This document shows positions 44,440-56,243 of a DNA stretch of 64,000 nucleotides, in pieces (the stretch's first letter is position 1; each line of letters starts with the position of its first letter). The position numbers and the translations under genes were made by a program. The notes below the pieces were generated by a model. The model worked only from the letters and a program-made list of their open reading frames with translations. It was not told the DNA's origin and searched no databases. The stretch covers positions 36,872,348-36,936,347 of the forward strand of contig CM067447.1 in assembly GCA_034508935.3 (NCBI GenBank), read 5' to 3'. The stretch comes from Berghia stephanieae (lineage: Eukaryota > Mollusca > Gastropoda > Nudibranchia > Aeolidiidae).

Positions 44440-45400
44440 GTTCCATGGATAGAATGGTCCATCAGCCTGAAGAGGTTATGAAAGTGAAGAGCGCTGGCAG
44501 AAGAGTAAAAACAGCTTTAAAAGGAAAGTGTTATCACTGTCATAAAGACGGACATTATAAGAACTCTTGCCCGTTGTTAAGACAACACAAAAAGAAGATT
44601 TCGTCGAATTCAAAGCCATCATCTTTACTTGTGGAAGAACAATGTTTATCCGGCAAACTCTGTGAAACACTAGATAATAAGTGGATCTTGGACTCAGGAG
44701 CAACTTCGCACTTGTGTAATGACATTACAATTTTTCATGAATTCCAAAGAACTGACAATTTAGTTGTTACTTTAGGAGATGGACACAAAATTAATTCAGT
44801 TGGAATTGGTAAAGTTCACCTGGATTTAGAGTGTGAAAAGTGCATCTTAAATGATGTGATTTGTGTAACTGAACTTGCTCATAATTTGATAAGTGTAGCC
44901 AAAATCCTGAAACACGGGAGAAGTGTAACTTTCTCCCAAGCTTCAGGAAAAATCATGAATGAAAAAAGAACTCTTGCTTATGCAAATTATGATCAAGAAG
45001 ACAATCCGTTTATTGTGAAATGTATGCCTAGTAAAACCAGGCCAAACACCGACTATAATTCTGTTATGAGTGTTGAAAGTAAACATGAATATGTTTCTCT
45101 TGATGATGGTGGTCAGAGTGTGTCAAAGGAAGACTTGTGGCTTTGCAGATTTGGTCATCTTGGAGCTGATAATTTGTGTAAACTGTCACAAAAGAAGATG
45201 GTATCAAAGTTTGATTTTGATCACAAGAAGAAAACAAAATTTTGTGAATTTTGTACCAAGGGAAAGCAACACAGGTCTCCCTTTCCTACTCACTCTGAAA
45301 ACCAATGTCTCAATGATGTGCTGGGATTGATTCACAGTGATGTGTGTGGCCCTTTGCCATTATTTCTTATTAAATTCTACAGTTCTTGTGTAGTACGTTT
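44440..45400 (+). mobile_element. Ty1/copia LTR-retrotransposon fossil (broken)
   Basis: Parts seen in order: the end of gag with a CCHC zinc knuckle (CYHCHKDGHYKNSC), an aspartic protease (WILDSGATSH), a GAG-pre-integrase segment (LCRFGHLG region) and the start of integrase (CEFCTKGKQHRSPF, IHSDVCGPL). The order protease-integrase before any reverse transcriptase is that of Ty1/copia. No flanking long terminal repeats, reverse transcriptase or RNase H were found. It is a broken partial copy, moderately young judging by how readable the domains remain. Confidence 0.85.
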
Positions 45401-45880
45401 GGTTTCTCTGAGGCATCTCTGTGTGTACTGGAAACTAACTATTTAGTACCTTCCGTGTTTGGTATATTGTTCTTCTTTGAAACTGTTATATTCATTTTTG
45501 TGGATTACTCATTCAACGTAGGACATATTTCAAGGCATGGAGTTCTCTCTCAACTGAATTTTTTAAAGCGTTAATTGTTAATACGTATGTCTTCTATTAA
45601 AATCAATTGCTTTCCATGTCCTGGCAGTCCGTTGGATAAATGAGTTCTGTCGAATATTCGTATAACGTCTGGTAATAAATGTCTTAAAGTTATCTCCTTG
45701 TGTGAATGTAACCAAAGAAAACAAAATGTAATGCTCTTAGTACAGTTACATCAGCTTTAGTAAAAATATAGGTTTCAATTGAAGAGATACATTTAACCGT
45801 ATATCTATATTCCCATTGGACGCTAAAAGTTGGGACCGACTCCTAGATGCGAATTACGAAAAAAGGAAATTGCCATTTCA
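45400..45880. other. Spacer with a dispersed-repeat scrap
   Basis: 45450-45505 (ccgtgtttggt, aactgttatattcatttttg) resembles 3440-3495 (tctgtgtttggtgag, agctgttatattcatttttg), where it follows a gaagaagggttttgattcgg motif. It is a dispersed repeat of unknown class. Nothing else was recognised. Confidence 0.4.
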
Positions 45881-45888
45881 CTTCACAA

Positions 45889-45907
45889 CCTTCTTTTCTC
45901 TTTCACC
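45889..45907 (+). promoter_or_regulatory. Pyrimidine tract, possible TOP-type transcription start of TMA7
   Basis: ccttcttttctctttcacc lies about 90-100 bases before the TMA7 start codon. Genes of the translation apparatus often start transcription in such a 5' terminal oligopyrimidine tract. No TATA box is evident. Inference only. Confidence 0.35.
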
Positions 45908-45992
45908 ACTCTTGTGAGTCTTACCCGCCAGAAGTACCAGCAGGCGACAGTTCTAGTTTTCTTTATTTAAACATTTGGAAATTGGTCTTAAC

Positions 45993-46008
45993 ATGTCTGG
46001 AAGGGAAG
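45993..46008 (+). CDS. TMA7: TMA7 exon 1
   Basis: ATG encoding MSGRE plus the first base of the next Gly codon, with donor g|gtaaag. The context taacATGt is modest. TMA7 proteins begin MSGREGGKKKPLK across animals. The match becomes convincing when joined to the exon at 56188 in the same phase. Confidence 0.8.
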
Positions 46009-47901
46009 GTAAAGTGATATTAGACGGTAACGGTCTGTCAAACTCTATGGCTGGTGGGTAGAGTCGGAGTGAAAGGGTGGGAACGTTAATTATTTTATTC
46101 ATTGAGTGTTTCACAACAACAATGTCAATGAACATGTGACAATGTGTTCCAATTTGTTGTTTGGCTATTGACTATTGACGGACGACGAATTTTTGACTAT
46201 TCGTGTGATGCTTAGTTGCTTGCATTTTTTTTACCGCTAGTCATGAAAAGAATAAGAAATTCTTATTTTAGTATATCGGATCGACTAGGCAGTTTAGTGA
46301 GCAGCAGCAGTGGCAGTCAAATTTGACCCAACTCGCCCATAGGCAAGTTGTGACCGAAAATTGCCGTTCGCGTTTTGGGGGGTTCAATTAAAGATGCATA
46401 ACTTCGTTATAAAGAGGAATATCGCAGATATTTTGATATCATTATTTTCGTCTTTCAATTTCCTTTTAAATGGTGCCAATTAAGGAAAAATCCATTGATA
46501 ATTTCAGAAGTTATATGAAGTTAAAATTTGGCAATTTTCAAATGCATTTATTTTTTTATTTACCGCGTGTGTTTTAAAAATTTAAACGCCTGTTTTTAGA
46601 ATAACATCTAAACTTTATTCATGCCAAATTTCAGGGCTCTATATCGATGCGCAGACACCTTTTAACTCTGCGCCGAAATGCCTTGTTTACATTATCTTCT
46701 CATCATGGCTGCCGGACGATATCGATATTCATATCGATATTTTAAACTTAGTTATGTATTATGTTAAATTTAGTCCATAATATTTTCAGTACTATTATTT
46801 GCTATGTTTTTATTTTGAATACATACTTTCCAACTTTATTTATAGGCTTTTTATAGTTTTTGTTTTAAAAGTTCGTATATTTCTTCTCTTTGTGAAATCC
46901 GATATTAATAATATCGATATTTTAAAAATACCAATTGCTTTAATTTAATTTTATTTTACTTTGCCATCAAGTCATCAAGTTTCTTTCCCATATGTTTAGA
47001 TATGTTTATCATTTGTATCCATATTCTAAAGGCCTTAGCCTTAATAATTATTATGGTAAGAAGTTCTATTAGTTTTGACACCCCCATATATAGAGAGAGA
47101 AGGGGGGAGGGGGTGGGGGGATAAAATTATATTAATTGTCAGTTCAAATGATGTAATAGCAATAAACCCAAAGTGGTTCAGCAGAATTTTTTAAAGTATT
47201 AAAAGCCAGAACTTTCCTTCTAATTAGGTATAATAGGGAATCTGTTTCAATTTATTTGAACTTTTTCAATCTACCATTTTATTTATATGCAATTAAATTG
47301 CCATAGGTAAAAATAAACTCATTATGACATTACACAACATGTTTATATCTTTTCATTTAAATACTCTCAAACCCTTTTTTATTCTCTATGTATTAATTAG
47401 AAGAGGGGAATTATTTGCAATTGTTTCAATGAGATATTGGGGATAAATCCAAAAGTGATAGAGCAAATTGTTTCTTACGTCTAGCCGAGTTTTTGATTAT
47501 GTAACATTTGCGTCATATTATGTAATAATGTGTTAATTTGAAATGTTTATCTTCCTCTTTATTAATGTAAATGCATTGTCCTCGATAAGACGAACATTTT
47601 GGTATACAATATATAAGAACTCCATATTGACTGTTTTAACCATTTTTTATTAACATCACGCGATTTCGGTCACAACTTTGCAATGGTAATTTTGGGGTAA
47701 AAATCGGTCTGAAATTTCAGACTTTGAACTGCCGTAACTACATTTCTAATCAAGATACAAACAAAATTCAAACTGTTTTGTAATCTGTGTTGCCAGCTCT
47801 TTCATATGACATTGGTTTCAAGTGTGTGAGGTACATTTAGAATTTCTATTAAACTCCCTAGATCGACAGGAAAAAAATAATTTTTAAAATTAAAACTAAA
47901 A
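46009..47901. other. TMA7 intron 1, left part
   Basis: AT-rich. aagttgtgaccgaaa near 46350 is inverted relative to tttcggtcacaactt near 47665, hinting at an old inverted-repeat element of about 1.35 kb. A segment at 46799-46885 is an inverted relative of 55340-55420. No coding content. Confidence 0.45.
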
Positions 47902-48534
47902 CTAGAGAGCTGAGCCGGTGTTACCAATACTTAGCTTCTATAACCAGGACAAATCATTCGTTTGGACAGAAAAATAAATAAAAACTTACCGCTTACCGTC
48001 AAAAGCAGTTTAGATTTGAAGCTACATTTGTTTTCTATCAAAAAACATTCGGTACTAGACAATCCTTGATGAATTTCAAAAGTTGTGTTTGAAATTATAT
48101 CCTAAATATTTTCATGATTCATTCCTCGCGAAATCGTGTTTTTTTTTCGTCTGTCCAATGGTTGGTGCCCCCTAGTGCCAAGTGCCTGCCGCCTGCCGCG
48201 CAAAACAAAGGTTTTTAAAAAAGTTTATTGAGAAAAAGATACGGAAAAAAGTGTCCCTAGATAGGTATGCAATTTGGTGCATTAGTGCAGTAAAAATTGG
48301 TGCGCAAAATTAGTTCGTAGCGGATGCAAGACTGTGTGTGTATGTGTGTGTGTGTCTCTTTCTTTTTTTTTTTTTTTGGGAGTGCCTACGTACACGGTAA
48401 CGGGGCATCTAGCCTCAGGATCTACGTACACGTAAACTGGTTTACCGTTGCAACACAAGCAATAGATGGTCCTCGCTGTCGTGACCGCGCGCGCTCGTGT
48501 GTGTGTGTTATTTTTAAAAAAAATAACAACAATT

Positions 48535-48740
48535 TTAACCATTAATGGCGAGATTCCATCTTACACTCCCCAAACTCCAGATCTTAGTCTTAATGTTATC
48601 ATTAAAAGACAAGCTTTGCGATTTATAGTTTAATTGAAGCCCGAGTCGAAATATACTCTTACTACTGCTCTCTTGGTGGAAACGATCTATTCTGCATAAG
48701 CCATCTGGAGAAAAAAATCAGTGTCACTGTAAAAGGTTAA
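48535..48740. mobile_element. TTAA-bounded MITE 1 (piggyBac-like), left arm
   Basis: It begins ttaaccattaatggcga and ends cactgtaaaaggttaa; the ends are imperfect inverted repeats with TTAA at both borders. It contains ctctcttggtggaaacgat, shared with the other copies. Mirror copy in the right arm: 52736-52929. Confidence 0.65.
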
Positions 48741-48868
48741 AATTTCACAAAGTACGCACCGTGAACACCGCTGTAACAATCCTTTGATCTACGTCATCAT
48801 GCAACCCATTGTTTCTTTTATCTTTTCCCATTCCCCCTTACTATCCCCCCCCCCCCCCATTCCCCCGC

Positions 48869-48872
<4 letters not shown>

Positions 48873-48940
<68 letters not shown>
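48873..48940. repeat. (CT)n microsatellite, left arm
   Basis: A pure CT run. Its right-arm counterpart is a short (GA)n near 52588-52608, showing unequal slippage since duplication. Confidence 0.95.
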
Positions 48941-48943
<3 letters not shown>

Positions 48944-49542
48944 CATAGTGTTATCCCTTCCCCTTCCCATCTCATTGTAAAATGAAAACGTTCTGCTGTT
49001 TGCAGATACATGTATGATTGTTTTGTTTTTTCTCTCTCACTCGGCTAGGATTAAAAACCAAGACATCAGGTAATTGGTGTCTAATGCCAAAGTATAGATT
49101 CTCTCTTTGGCCAATTTAGTCACGCATGTGGCAGCCCAGCTATTTATTATGTTCTGCCTATAACACACAATAAGTGGGATTTTGGGGGTGGGTACGAAAG
49201 AAATCAAGGTCATAAGTAACCGTGCACAAGAGCTGTATAGGGAATTGGTTTCTGGGGGTCTTGCAAATACCAAATATTTTATGGAAAGCTCTTTCGAACT
49301 CCAAGACGTCTGGTTTGTTTTGCTATCTTGGAACAAACGAAACAGAGATGTCTTGATGTGTGACCTAGTTGTCTGATTTTGTGACCTGGATGTAAGGTTT
49401 TGTGACCTTGATGTTTCCTTTTGTGTGTGCAAGCCATGCGGGTAAGTACAGCGATAGCTTGCCAGTTGAGGAAAAAAAAAGGAAGAAGCAGCGTATCCGC
49501 ATTTGAAAAACAAAACAAAAAAACCTGAAAAAACAAAACAAC

Positions 49543-49809
49543 TTAACCTTTTAATGGCGAATATCAATCTTACTTGGACCAAAAATAAAATCTTACCGTT
49601 TTCATCAAAAGACAAAAAACAAATTACAATTTAAGAATTTGAGCTTTTATAGAGGGCAATATCCACCCAACGTGCTCAAAGCGCTTTTTATCAATATTCT
49701 TACTGCTCTTATGGTGGAAACGTTTTGTTTTTTTTCTGCGTTAAAAAATAATATAAATGAAGACTATTATTTGAAAACAAAAAAATCAGTGTCACTGGCA
49801 AAGGGTTAA
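49543..49809. mobile_element. TTAA-bounded MITE 2 (piggyBac-like) with SINE scrap, left arm
   Basis: It begins ttaaccttttaatggcgaat and ends actggcaaagggttaa. A family B SINE 3' fragment (gtgctcaaagcgctttt) sits inside at 49641-49689, accounting for the extra length. Mirror copy: 51719-51983. Confidence 0.65.
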
Positions 49810-49942
49810 TTGCAGTACTCCTGCATCCTGTGAGACTCCTACGGCACTTGCTAATCATAAAAAAGGAAATAGCAATCAACAATACTAAGGTGAAAAAAAA
49901 AGAAGAAAAAAAAAGGTGGGGGGGAGCAAATCCAGTAGCAAT

Positions 49943-50161
49943 GCAACCTTTTAGCGGCGAAATTCGATCTTTGACCTAACACCAAATCTTCTATCATCAA
50001 AAGACAAGTAATGGCAAAACGATTATAGTCAATTGAAGTCCGAGTTGCGATAGTCTGACTGCTCTCTTGGTGGAAACGCTGTATTCCCCGTTAACAATAA
50101 TAAAGATAAAAGCAAACTATTATCTAAAAGCAAAAAATTAGCTTCGCCGTTAAGGGGTTAA
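49943..50161. mobile_element. TTAA-bounded MITE 3 (piggyBac-like), left arm
   Basis: It begins gcaaccttttagcggcgaaa (left TTAA mutated) and ends gccgttaaggggttaa. It shares ctctcttggtggaaacg with the other two copies. Mirror copy: about 51364-51582. Confidence 0.6.
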
Positions 50162-51363
50162 GAACACCTGCAACTGCTGCCAGCATCCTTGAGATGCTCT
50201 ACATCACACAAGGTCACCAAGCGACACGTCTCCCTTTCGTCTTCATGCAACACCCCCCCCCCTTCTCCACTCTCACGGTGGTGGTGGCGGCGGATAAAAA
50301 AGGCCTTTTTTTCTTTTATTCAATCAACTTGACTGCTGGTGGACCCTAGGCCTCTCTACAAGTCCAAGAAATAATACTCACTTTTTCTCTGCTCCAACGA
50401 AAATATCTACCCCCTACCGGTCTAATTATTTGTAGCAGACGACAAATTTCTCAAAACGGTCACGTGACACTGTAAAAACAACACAGGAAGTCCATGAAAG
50501 CTTATTTACGGCATTTCCTTTGAACCGTGTAAACAACAAGATTTCGTTTTCATTCGACTCAACGGGTCAGATTGGCCGGTATTTTTTTAACGAACTAAAG
50601 TTCTGAAAAATCAAAATGTTTCTTAGAAAGTTGAAAGATGCTAGTTTTTGAAACAGAGGTAGGTTTTAAAAAAAAATCTTTATATTTTACGTGAATGCAT
50701 GCTCAAGGCGAGTTGGACGTGCAGCGGAGGTTGGTCGGCCAAAGGCGAGGCTCTCTAAAACATCTAGAGTAGAGAGGTGGGCCTTTGGCCAACCAACCTC
50801 CGCTGCACGTCCAACTCGCCTTGAGCATGCATTCACGTAAAATATAAAGATTTTTTTTAAAAAACCTACCTCTGTTTCAAAAACTAGCATCTTTCAACTT
50901 TCTAAGAAACATTTTGATTTTTCAGAACTTTAGTTCGTTAAAAAAATACCGGCCAATCTGACCCGTTGAGTCGAATGAAAACGAAATTTTGTTGTTTACA
51001 CGGTTCAAAGGAAATGCCGTAAATAAGCTTTCATGGACTTCCTGTGTTGTTTTTACAGTGTCACGTGACCGTTTTGAGAAATTTGTCGTCTGCTACAAAT
51101 AATTAGACCGGTAGGGGGTAGATATTTTCGTTGGAGCAGAGAAAAAGTGAGTATTATTTCTTGTACTCGTAGAGAGGCCTAGGGTCCACCAGCAGTCAAG
51201 TTGATTGAATGAAAGAAAAAAGGCCTTTTTTATCCGCCGCCACCACCACCTTGAAAGAGTGGAGGGGGGGGGGGGCATGCCGACGAGAGGGAGACTTGTC
51301 GATTGGTGACCTTGGTGACGTAGAGCATCTCAAGGATGCTGGCAGTTGCAGTTGCAGGTGTTC

Positions 51364-51582
51364 TTAACCCCTTAACAGCGAAGCTAATTTTTTGCTTTTA
51401 GATAGTAGTTTGCTTTTATCTTTATTATTGTTAACGGGGAATACAGCGTTTCCACCAAGAGAGTAGTCAGACTATCGCAACTCGGACTTCAATTGTCTAT
51501 AATAGCTTTGCCGTTACTTGTCTTTTGATGATAGAAGATTTGGTGTTAGGTCAAAGATCGAATTTCGCCGCTAAAAGGTTGC
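51364..51582. mobile_element. TTAA-bounded MITE 3, right-arm mirror
   Basis: Reverse complement of the 49943-50161 copy as part of the palindrome (ttaaccccttaacagcga at left, gccgctaaaaggttgc at right). Confidence 0.6.
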
Positions 51583-51718
51583 ATTGCTACTGGGTTTGCT
51601 CTTCCCCCCCCCCCCACCCACCTTTTTTTTTTCACCTTAGTATTGTTGATTGCTGCTATTTCCTTTTTTATGATTAGCAAGTGCCGAAGGAGTCTCACAG
51701 GATGCAGTAGTACTGCAA

Positions 51719-51983
51719 TTAAACCTTTGCCAGTAACACTGATTTTTTTTGTTTTTCAAATAATAGTCTTCATTTATATTATTTTTTAACGCAGAAAAAA
51801 AAACGTTTCCACCATAAGAGCAGTAAGAATATTGATAAAAAGCGCTTTGAGCACGTTGGGTGGATATTGCTCTATATAAAAGCTCAAGTTTTTAAATTGT
51901 AATTTGTTTTTTGTCTTTTGATGAAAACGGTAAGATTTTATTTTTGGTCCAAGTAAGATTGATATTCGCCTTTAAAAGGTTAA
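51719..51983. mobile_element. TTAA-bounded MITE 2, right-arm mirror
   Basis: Reverse complement of the 49543-49809 copy, including the SINE fragment with aaagcgctttgagcacgttg at 51840. Confidence 0.6.
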
Positions 51984-52735
51984 GTTGTTTTGTTTTTTCA
52001 GGTTTTTTTTTGTTTTGTTTTTCAAATGCGGATACGCTGCTTCTTCCTTTTTTTTCCTCAACTGGCAAGCTATCGCTGTACTTACCCGCATGGCTTGCAC
52101 ACACAAAAGGATACATCTAAGTCACAAAACCTTACATCCAGGTCACAAAATCAGACAACTAGGCCACACATCAAGACATCTCTGTTTCGTTTGTTCCAAG
52201 ATAGCAAAACAAACCAGACGTCTTGGAGTTCGAAAGAGCTTTCCATAAAATATTTGGTATTTGCAAGACCCCCAGAAACCAATTCCCTATACAGCTCTTG
52301 TGCACGGTTACTTATGACCTTGATTTCTTTCGTACCCATCCCCCAAAATCCCACTTATTGTGTGGTATAGGCAGAACATAGTAAATAGCTGGACTGCCAC
52401 ATGCGTGACTAAATTGGCCAAAGAGAGAATCTATACTTTGGCATTAGACACCCATTACCTGATGTCTTGGTTTTTAATCCTAGCCTAGTGAGAGAGAGAA
52501 AACAAAACAATCATACATGTATCTGCAAACAACAGAACGTTTTCATTTTACATTGAGATGGGAAGGGGAAGGGATAACATTATGACAAGAGAGAGAGAGA
52601 GAGAGAGAGATGGGCGGGGGGATAGTAAGGGGGAATGGGAAAAGATGAAAGAAACAATGGGTTGCCTGATGACGTAGATCAAAGGATTGTTACAGCGGTG
52701 TTCACGGAGCGTACTTCGTGAAATTTTAACCTTTT

Positions 52736-52929
52736 ACAGTGACACTGATTTTTTTCCAGATTGCTTATGCAGAATAAATCGTTTCCACCAAGAGAGCAGT
52801 AGTAAGAGTATATTTCGACTCGGGCTTCAATTAAACTATAAATCGCAAAGCTTGTCTTTTAATGATAACATTAAGACTAAGATCTGGAGTTTGGGGTGTT
52901 TAAGATGGAGTCTCGCCATTAATGGTTAA
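52736..52929. mobile_element. TTAA-bounded MITE 1, right-arm mirror
   Basis: Reverse complement of the 48535-48740 copy (ttaaccttttacagtgacac at left, gccattaatggttaa at right). Confidence 0.6.
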
Positions 52930-53581
52930 AATTGTTTTGATTAAACAAAAACAACTCACACACACACACGAGCGCGCGCGGTCACGACAGTGAGGACCAT
53001 CACTGACAGAATGTTGCAACGGTAAACCGGTTTACGTGTACATAGATCCTGAGGCTAGATGCCCCGTTACCGTGTACGTAGGCACTCCCAAAAAAAAAAA
53101 GGAAGAAAGAAAGAGACACACACACACATACTCACACACACCACACACACACACACAGTCTCGCATCCTCTACGAACTAATTTTGCGCACCAATTTTTAC
53201 TGCACTTATGCACCAAATTGCATACCTATCTAGGGACACTTTTTTCCGTATCTTTTTCTCAATAAACTTTTTTAAAAACCTTTGTTTTGCGCGGCAGGCG
53301 GCAGGCACTAGGGGGCACCATCCATTGAACAGACGAAAAACACACACGATTTAGCGAGGAATGAATCATGAAAATATTTAGGATATAATTTCAAACACAA
53401 CTTTTGATATTCATCAAGGATTGTCTAGTACCGAATGTTTTTTGATAGAAAACAAATGTATCTTCAAATCTAAACTGCTTTTGACGGTAAGCGGTAAGTT
53501 TTTTATTTATTTTTCTGTCCAAACGAATGATTTGTCCTGGTATAGAAGCTAAGTATTGGTAACACCGGCGCACCTCTCTAG

Positions 53582-55320
53582 ACGTCTATAGATATCTTCT
53601 AGACCCTCTAGTCTAGATCTATCTAATTTTAATTTACCCAAAAACGCTTCCACCATGATGTAAGACACATCATAAAAAAATTCTGAATAAATTTGAAAAT
53701 AATCTAAATGAAAATGACATCTATATGAATATGGTTGTTAGAATTAGAAAATCAGAAAAAGAAATGAATAAAAATAAAAACGGAAAGTTGAGAAAGCGCT
53801 AATTTGACATAAGCGTAAGCTGATCCATAAAATTTTCAAATTAATGACCATCATAGAACAAGAAAACATGAAAATTGTGTAGATTGATCTGTCTAAAAAT
53901 GTATATAAATGATTTGCTAACCCATTCCCCAAGAAAATAAATGCTGAAAAGTAAAAGTGAAATATTACCGTACTCTAATTTTGTGGTCAAATATGATTTA
54001 TACCTTACAAATTCATCATTGTAATCACAAAAACTAATTATTTACTGTATTTAACAGGTTATTCAGATGATTTCTAGATATAGAGATATTAAAAATTCTT
54101 GAAATATGATTTCGGAAATATGAATGATATGACGCACTACCCTCATTTAAAAAAAAATTTTAATGCTGCTTGTGAGGAGATAAGAAGTATCAAATCAATT
54201 TGAACTACAAAATCAAATCTATTTTAGACAAGAAAACAGCTAAATGATGAAAATAGATCTAGGTCTAGCTCCGAATAAAAAGCAATTTTCTTTCGCAAAC
54301 TCCTAGAAAAAAAATGTTCTTTCGCCTCAATACAGGAAAAGTCAACACCACTTGTTTGCGACTGCTTTTTCTGTGGTTCCACAAAGAGAGTTGATTTTTA
54401 TCTGGCTTGAAAAATGGAATTAAAAAAGAGACATTTCATTAGCAATTTTTGGAAATGGCTATATAATTAAAATCATTGTCATAGAATGAATTTGTCAAAG
54501 ACATCAATATTTTTTTATTTTTTTTATGGTCACCGTTCTCACCAACACAGTTGAAATTTCATCCACAGGACAAAACTCTTGACAACAAACTCTATTAAAT
54601 TAATAAATGCAGAAGTAACTCAATTCAAATAATCCTTTGTCATTTTCATTTAGAAAAGCGAGCATTTACAAACCTCGAAATCTCGGAAATCTCAAACTCG
54701 GTACAATTCCCAGTTTTAATCCCTCTATTTCGTTAGTATTTGCACACAAACATCTCAAATACATTGGACATTCCCTTGCGGTCCGTTGAATTTTTTTTTT
54801 TTCGCGAATTGATTGTGTTGAACTGGCTGAGAAAGGGAAATTGAATAGTCTCCCTATCGACTCTCGACAGAGAGTTAAATTTGTTTTTTCCAAGAAAAAC
54901 TTTCATTTGAATTCTTTATATTGATTTTTTCGAGCTTTCTAAAGTGGATTGGGTTACTAAAAATATATCACGAGAAACGCAATTAAAGCACTCCATGAAA
55001 AGCTCGATTACACGTTTGTCAATTCGATACGAAGCAAGCAAACGCGTTTTGAAAAATAAATGTAAGGCGAACATGAATTTTTTCGGCCAGCTGACCGCGG
55101 GAAATCTGATAAAGTGGGTTGCCTATCCACTGCTAAATAACGTCAGATAAATGCTTTTTCTCAATAAATTTAGCATCTTTGGAAAGTTCAGTAATAGTTC
55201 TATCCATTGATACTAGACACTTGTACTTTTAAAAAAAAACGAATTAGTTATACGATAGTTAATTTCATTCATTTTTACAATCGGCAGCCGTTGAGCGCCG
55301 ATTTTCGTCAGTATTGAGTA
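53582..55320. other. TMA7 intron 1, right part, nothing recognised
   Basis: AT-rich sequence, beginning with tctagatct-type repeats just outside the palindrome. No coding signature or transposon ends. Confidence 0.5.
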
Positions 55321-55424
55321 CCTAATTTTAGTAGGAAATGAAATATACAAACTTTTTAAATAACTATAAAATGCCCATTAAAAAATATGGAAAGTATGTA
55401 TTCAAAACAAAAACATAGGTGGAT

Positions 55425-55800
55425 TTCCGCCTAAATGGTGGTTTATCTCTGCCCATCACTATCACAATTCCGCCTTTTTCCAAAAATGATATTATGAATA
55501 AAAAGACTCACCACAACCACTACATCAACTTCCCCACCACCGCTACTATTACAACCACCACCATATCATCCCTACCACTACAACAACCACTGCATCATCA
55601 TTCCTTTCACCACTAACACTACTTCTAAACTACCATCACATCATCATCCCTTCCACCTCTACTAAAAGCACCACTACTACTCTAACCACCACAACTACTG
55701 CAACCACCACCACATTATCATCCCTACCTGCCCCTACCACCACATCTTTATCCATACCTCCCCTACCACCAACACTACTACAGTCCACTCTGGATAATCC
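55425..55800. repeat. Segment related to the inner hAT-like element plus ACC/ACT-rich minisatellite
   Basis: 55430-55500 (cctaaatggtggtttatctc, cccatcactatcacaattcc) resembles 60625-60680 inside the element at 60412. In both places an accaccactactaca-type low-complexity stretch lies downstream. The ends of a transposon are not clear here. Confidence 0.5.
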
Positions 55801-55930
55801 CAACTCGGTTAGTTGCAACATTTCCCAAGAAACGGAATTCATTCTATATAAATGTCACTGGTAAATTGCACCAAACTTTGGTTAATCGCAACAAATTTTC
55901 GACCTCAAAAGGAGGCAAATTCAAGGAATC
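55785..55930. mobile_element. Possible pogo/Tigger-type end fragment
   Basis: acagtccactctggataatc, with repeats such as cggttagttgcaac and ggttaatcgcaac, resembles the ends and subterminal parts of pogo-like elements. No partner end was identified. Confidence 0.3.
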
Positions 55931-56187
55931 AATCAAACAAAATCTCATAATTAGATTTCATCATGGGTGAAATCATGTCACGTTGAAGAATCGAGAGTGG
56001 GTGGGGTTTACTGCTACAGTAGTGTGTCATCACTCCATTAGACAAACGGGGCAGGGCTTTGCAGTTCGGGTTTGTGCTGTCATCTGTGACCATAAGCGAG
56101 TGGGCTGGGCATGGTTTAGACAACAGGTAGACGATGACAGTTGTGAGGAGAGACTTATTTTCTTTTATTATATTCCCTGTTTTTCAG

Positions 56188-56243
56188 GTGGCAAAAAGAA
56201 GCCTTTGAAGGCCCCTAAGAAAGAACAGAAAGATCTTGATGAC
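56188..56243 (+). CDS. TMA7: TMA7 exon 2
   Basis: Acceptor cctgtttttcag, donor gtaagt. Phase 1 in, phase 0 out. It encodes GGKKKPLKAPKKEQKDLDD. Joined to exon 1, this reads MSGREGGKKKPLKAPKK, very close to human MSGREGGKKKPLKQPKK as remembered. TMA7 is a small (~64 residue) basic, coiled-coil protein associated with ribosomes and translation; the third exon (EDKAF...GGIKKSGKK) should lie to the right of the window. No frame damage is seen. Confidence 0.9.

Larger units (their letters stand above)
47902..53581. repeat. 5.7-kb inverted duplication (palindrome) inside TMA7 intron 1
   Basis: The left arm 47902-50756 and right arm 50771-53581 are reverse complements around a 14-base loop (aaaacatctagagt). 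The outer limits are ctagagag and its complement. Pairs include the centre gtgcagcggaggttggtcgg/ccaacctccgctgcac, the (CT)n at 48873 with (GA)n at 52588, and the SINE fragments at 49641 and 51838. Arms differ by scattered substitutions and small indels (for example the CT run is much shorter in the right arm). No long conserved coding frame was found; open frames in the arms mirror each other and hold no known domain. No target duplication is evident. Confidence 0.95.

Noticed and set aside
46335-47700. A ~1.35-kb DNA transposon suggested by inverted aagttgtgaccgaaa
   Set aside because: The inverted match is only about 15 bases, no target duplication was found, and nothing inside supports it; noted only in the intron description.
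49037-49615. A 192-codon minus-strand frame in the palindrome, mirrored at 51911-52370
   Set aside because: The two arms carry different frame breaks, the frame crosses MITE and SINE scraps, and no domain is recognisable; it is not supported as a gene.
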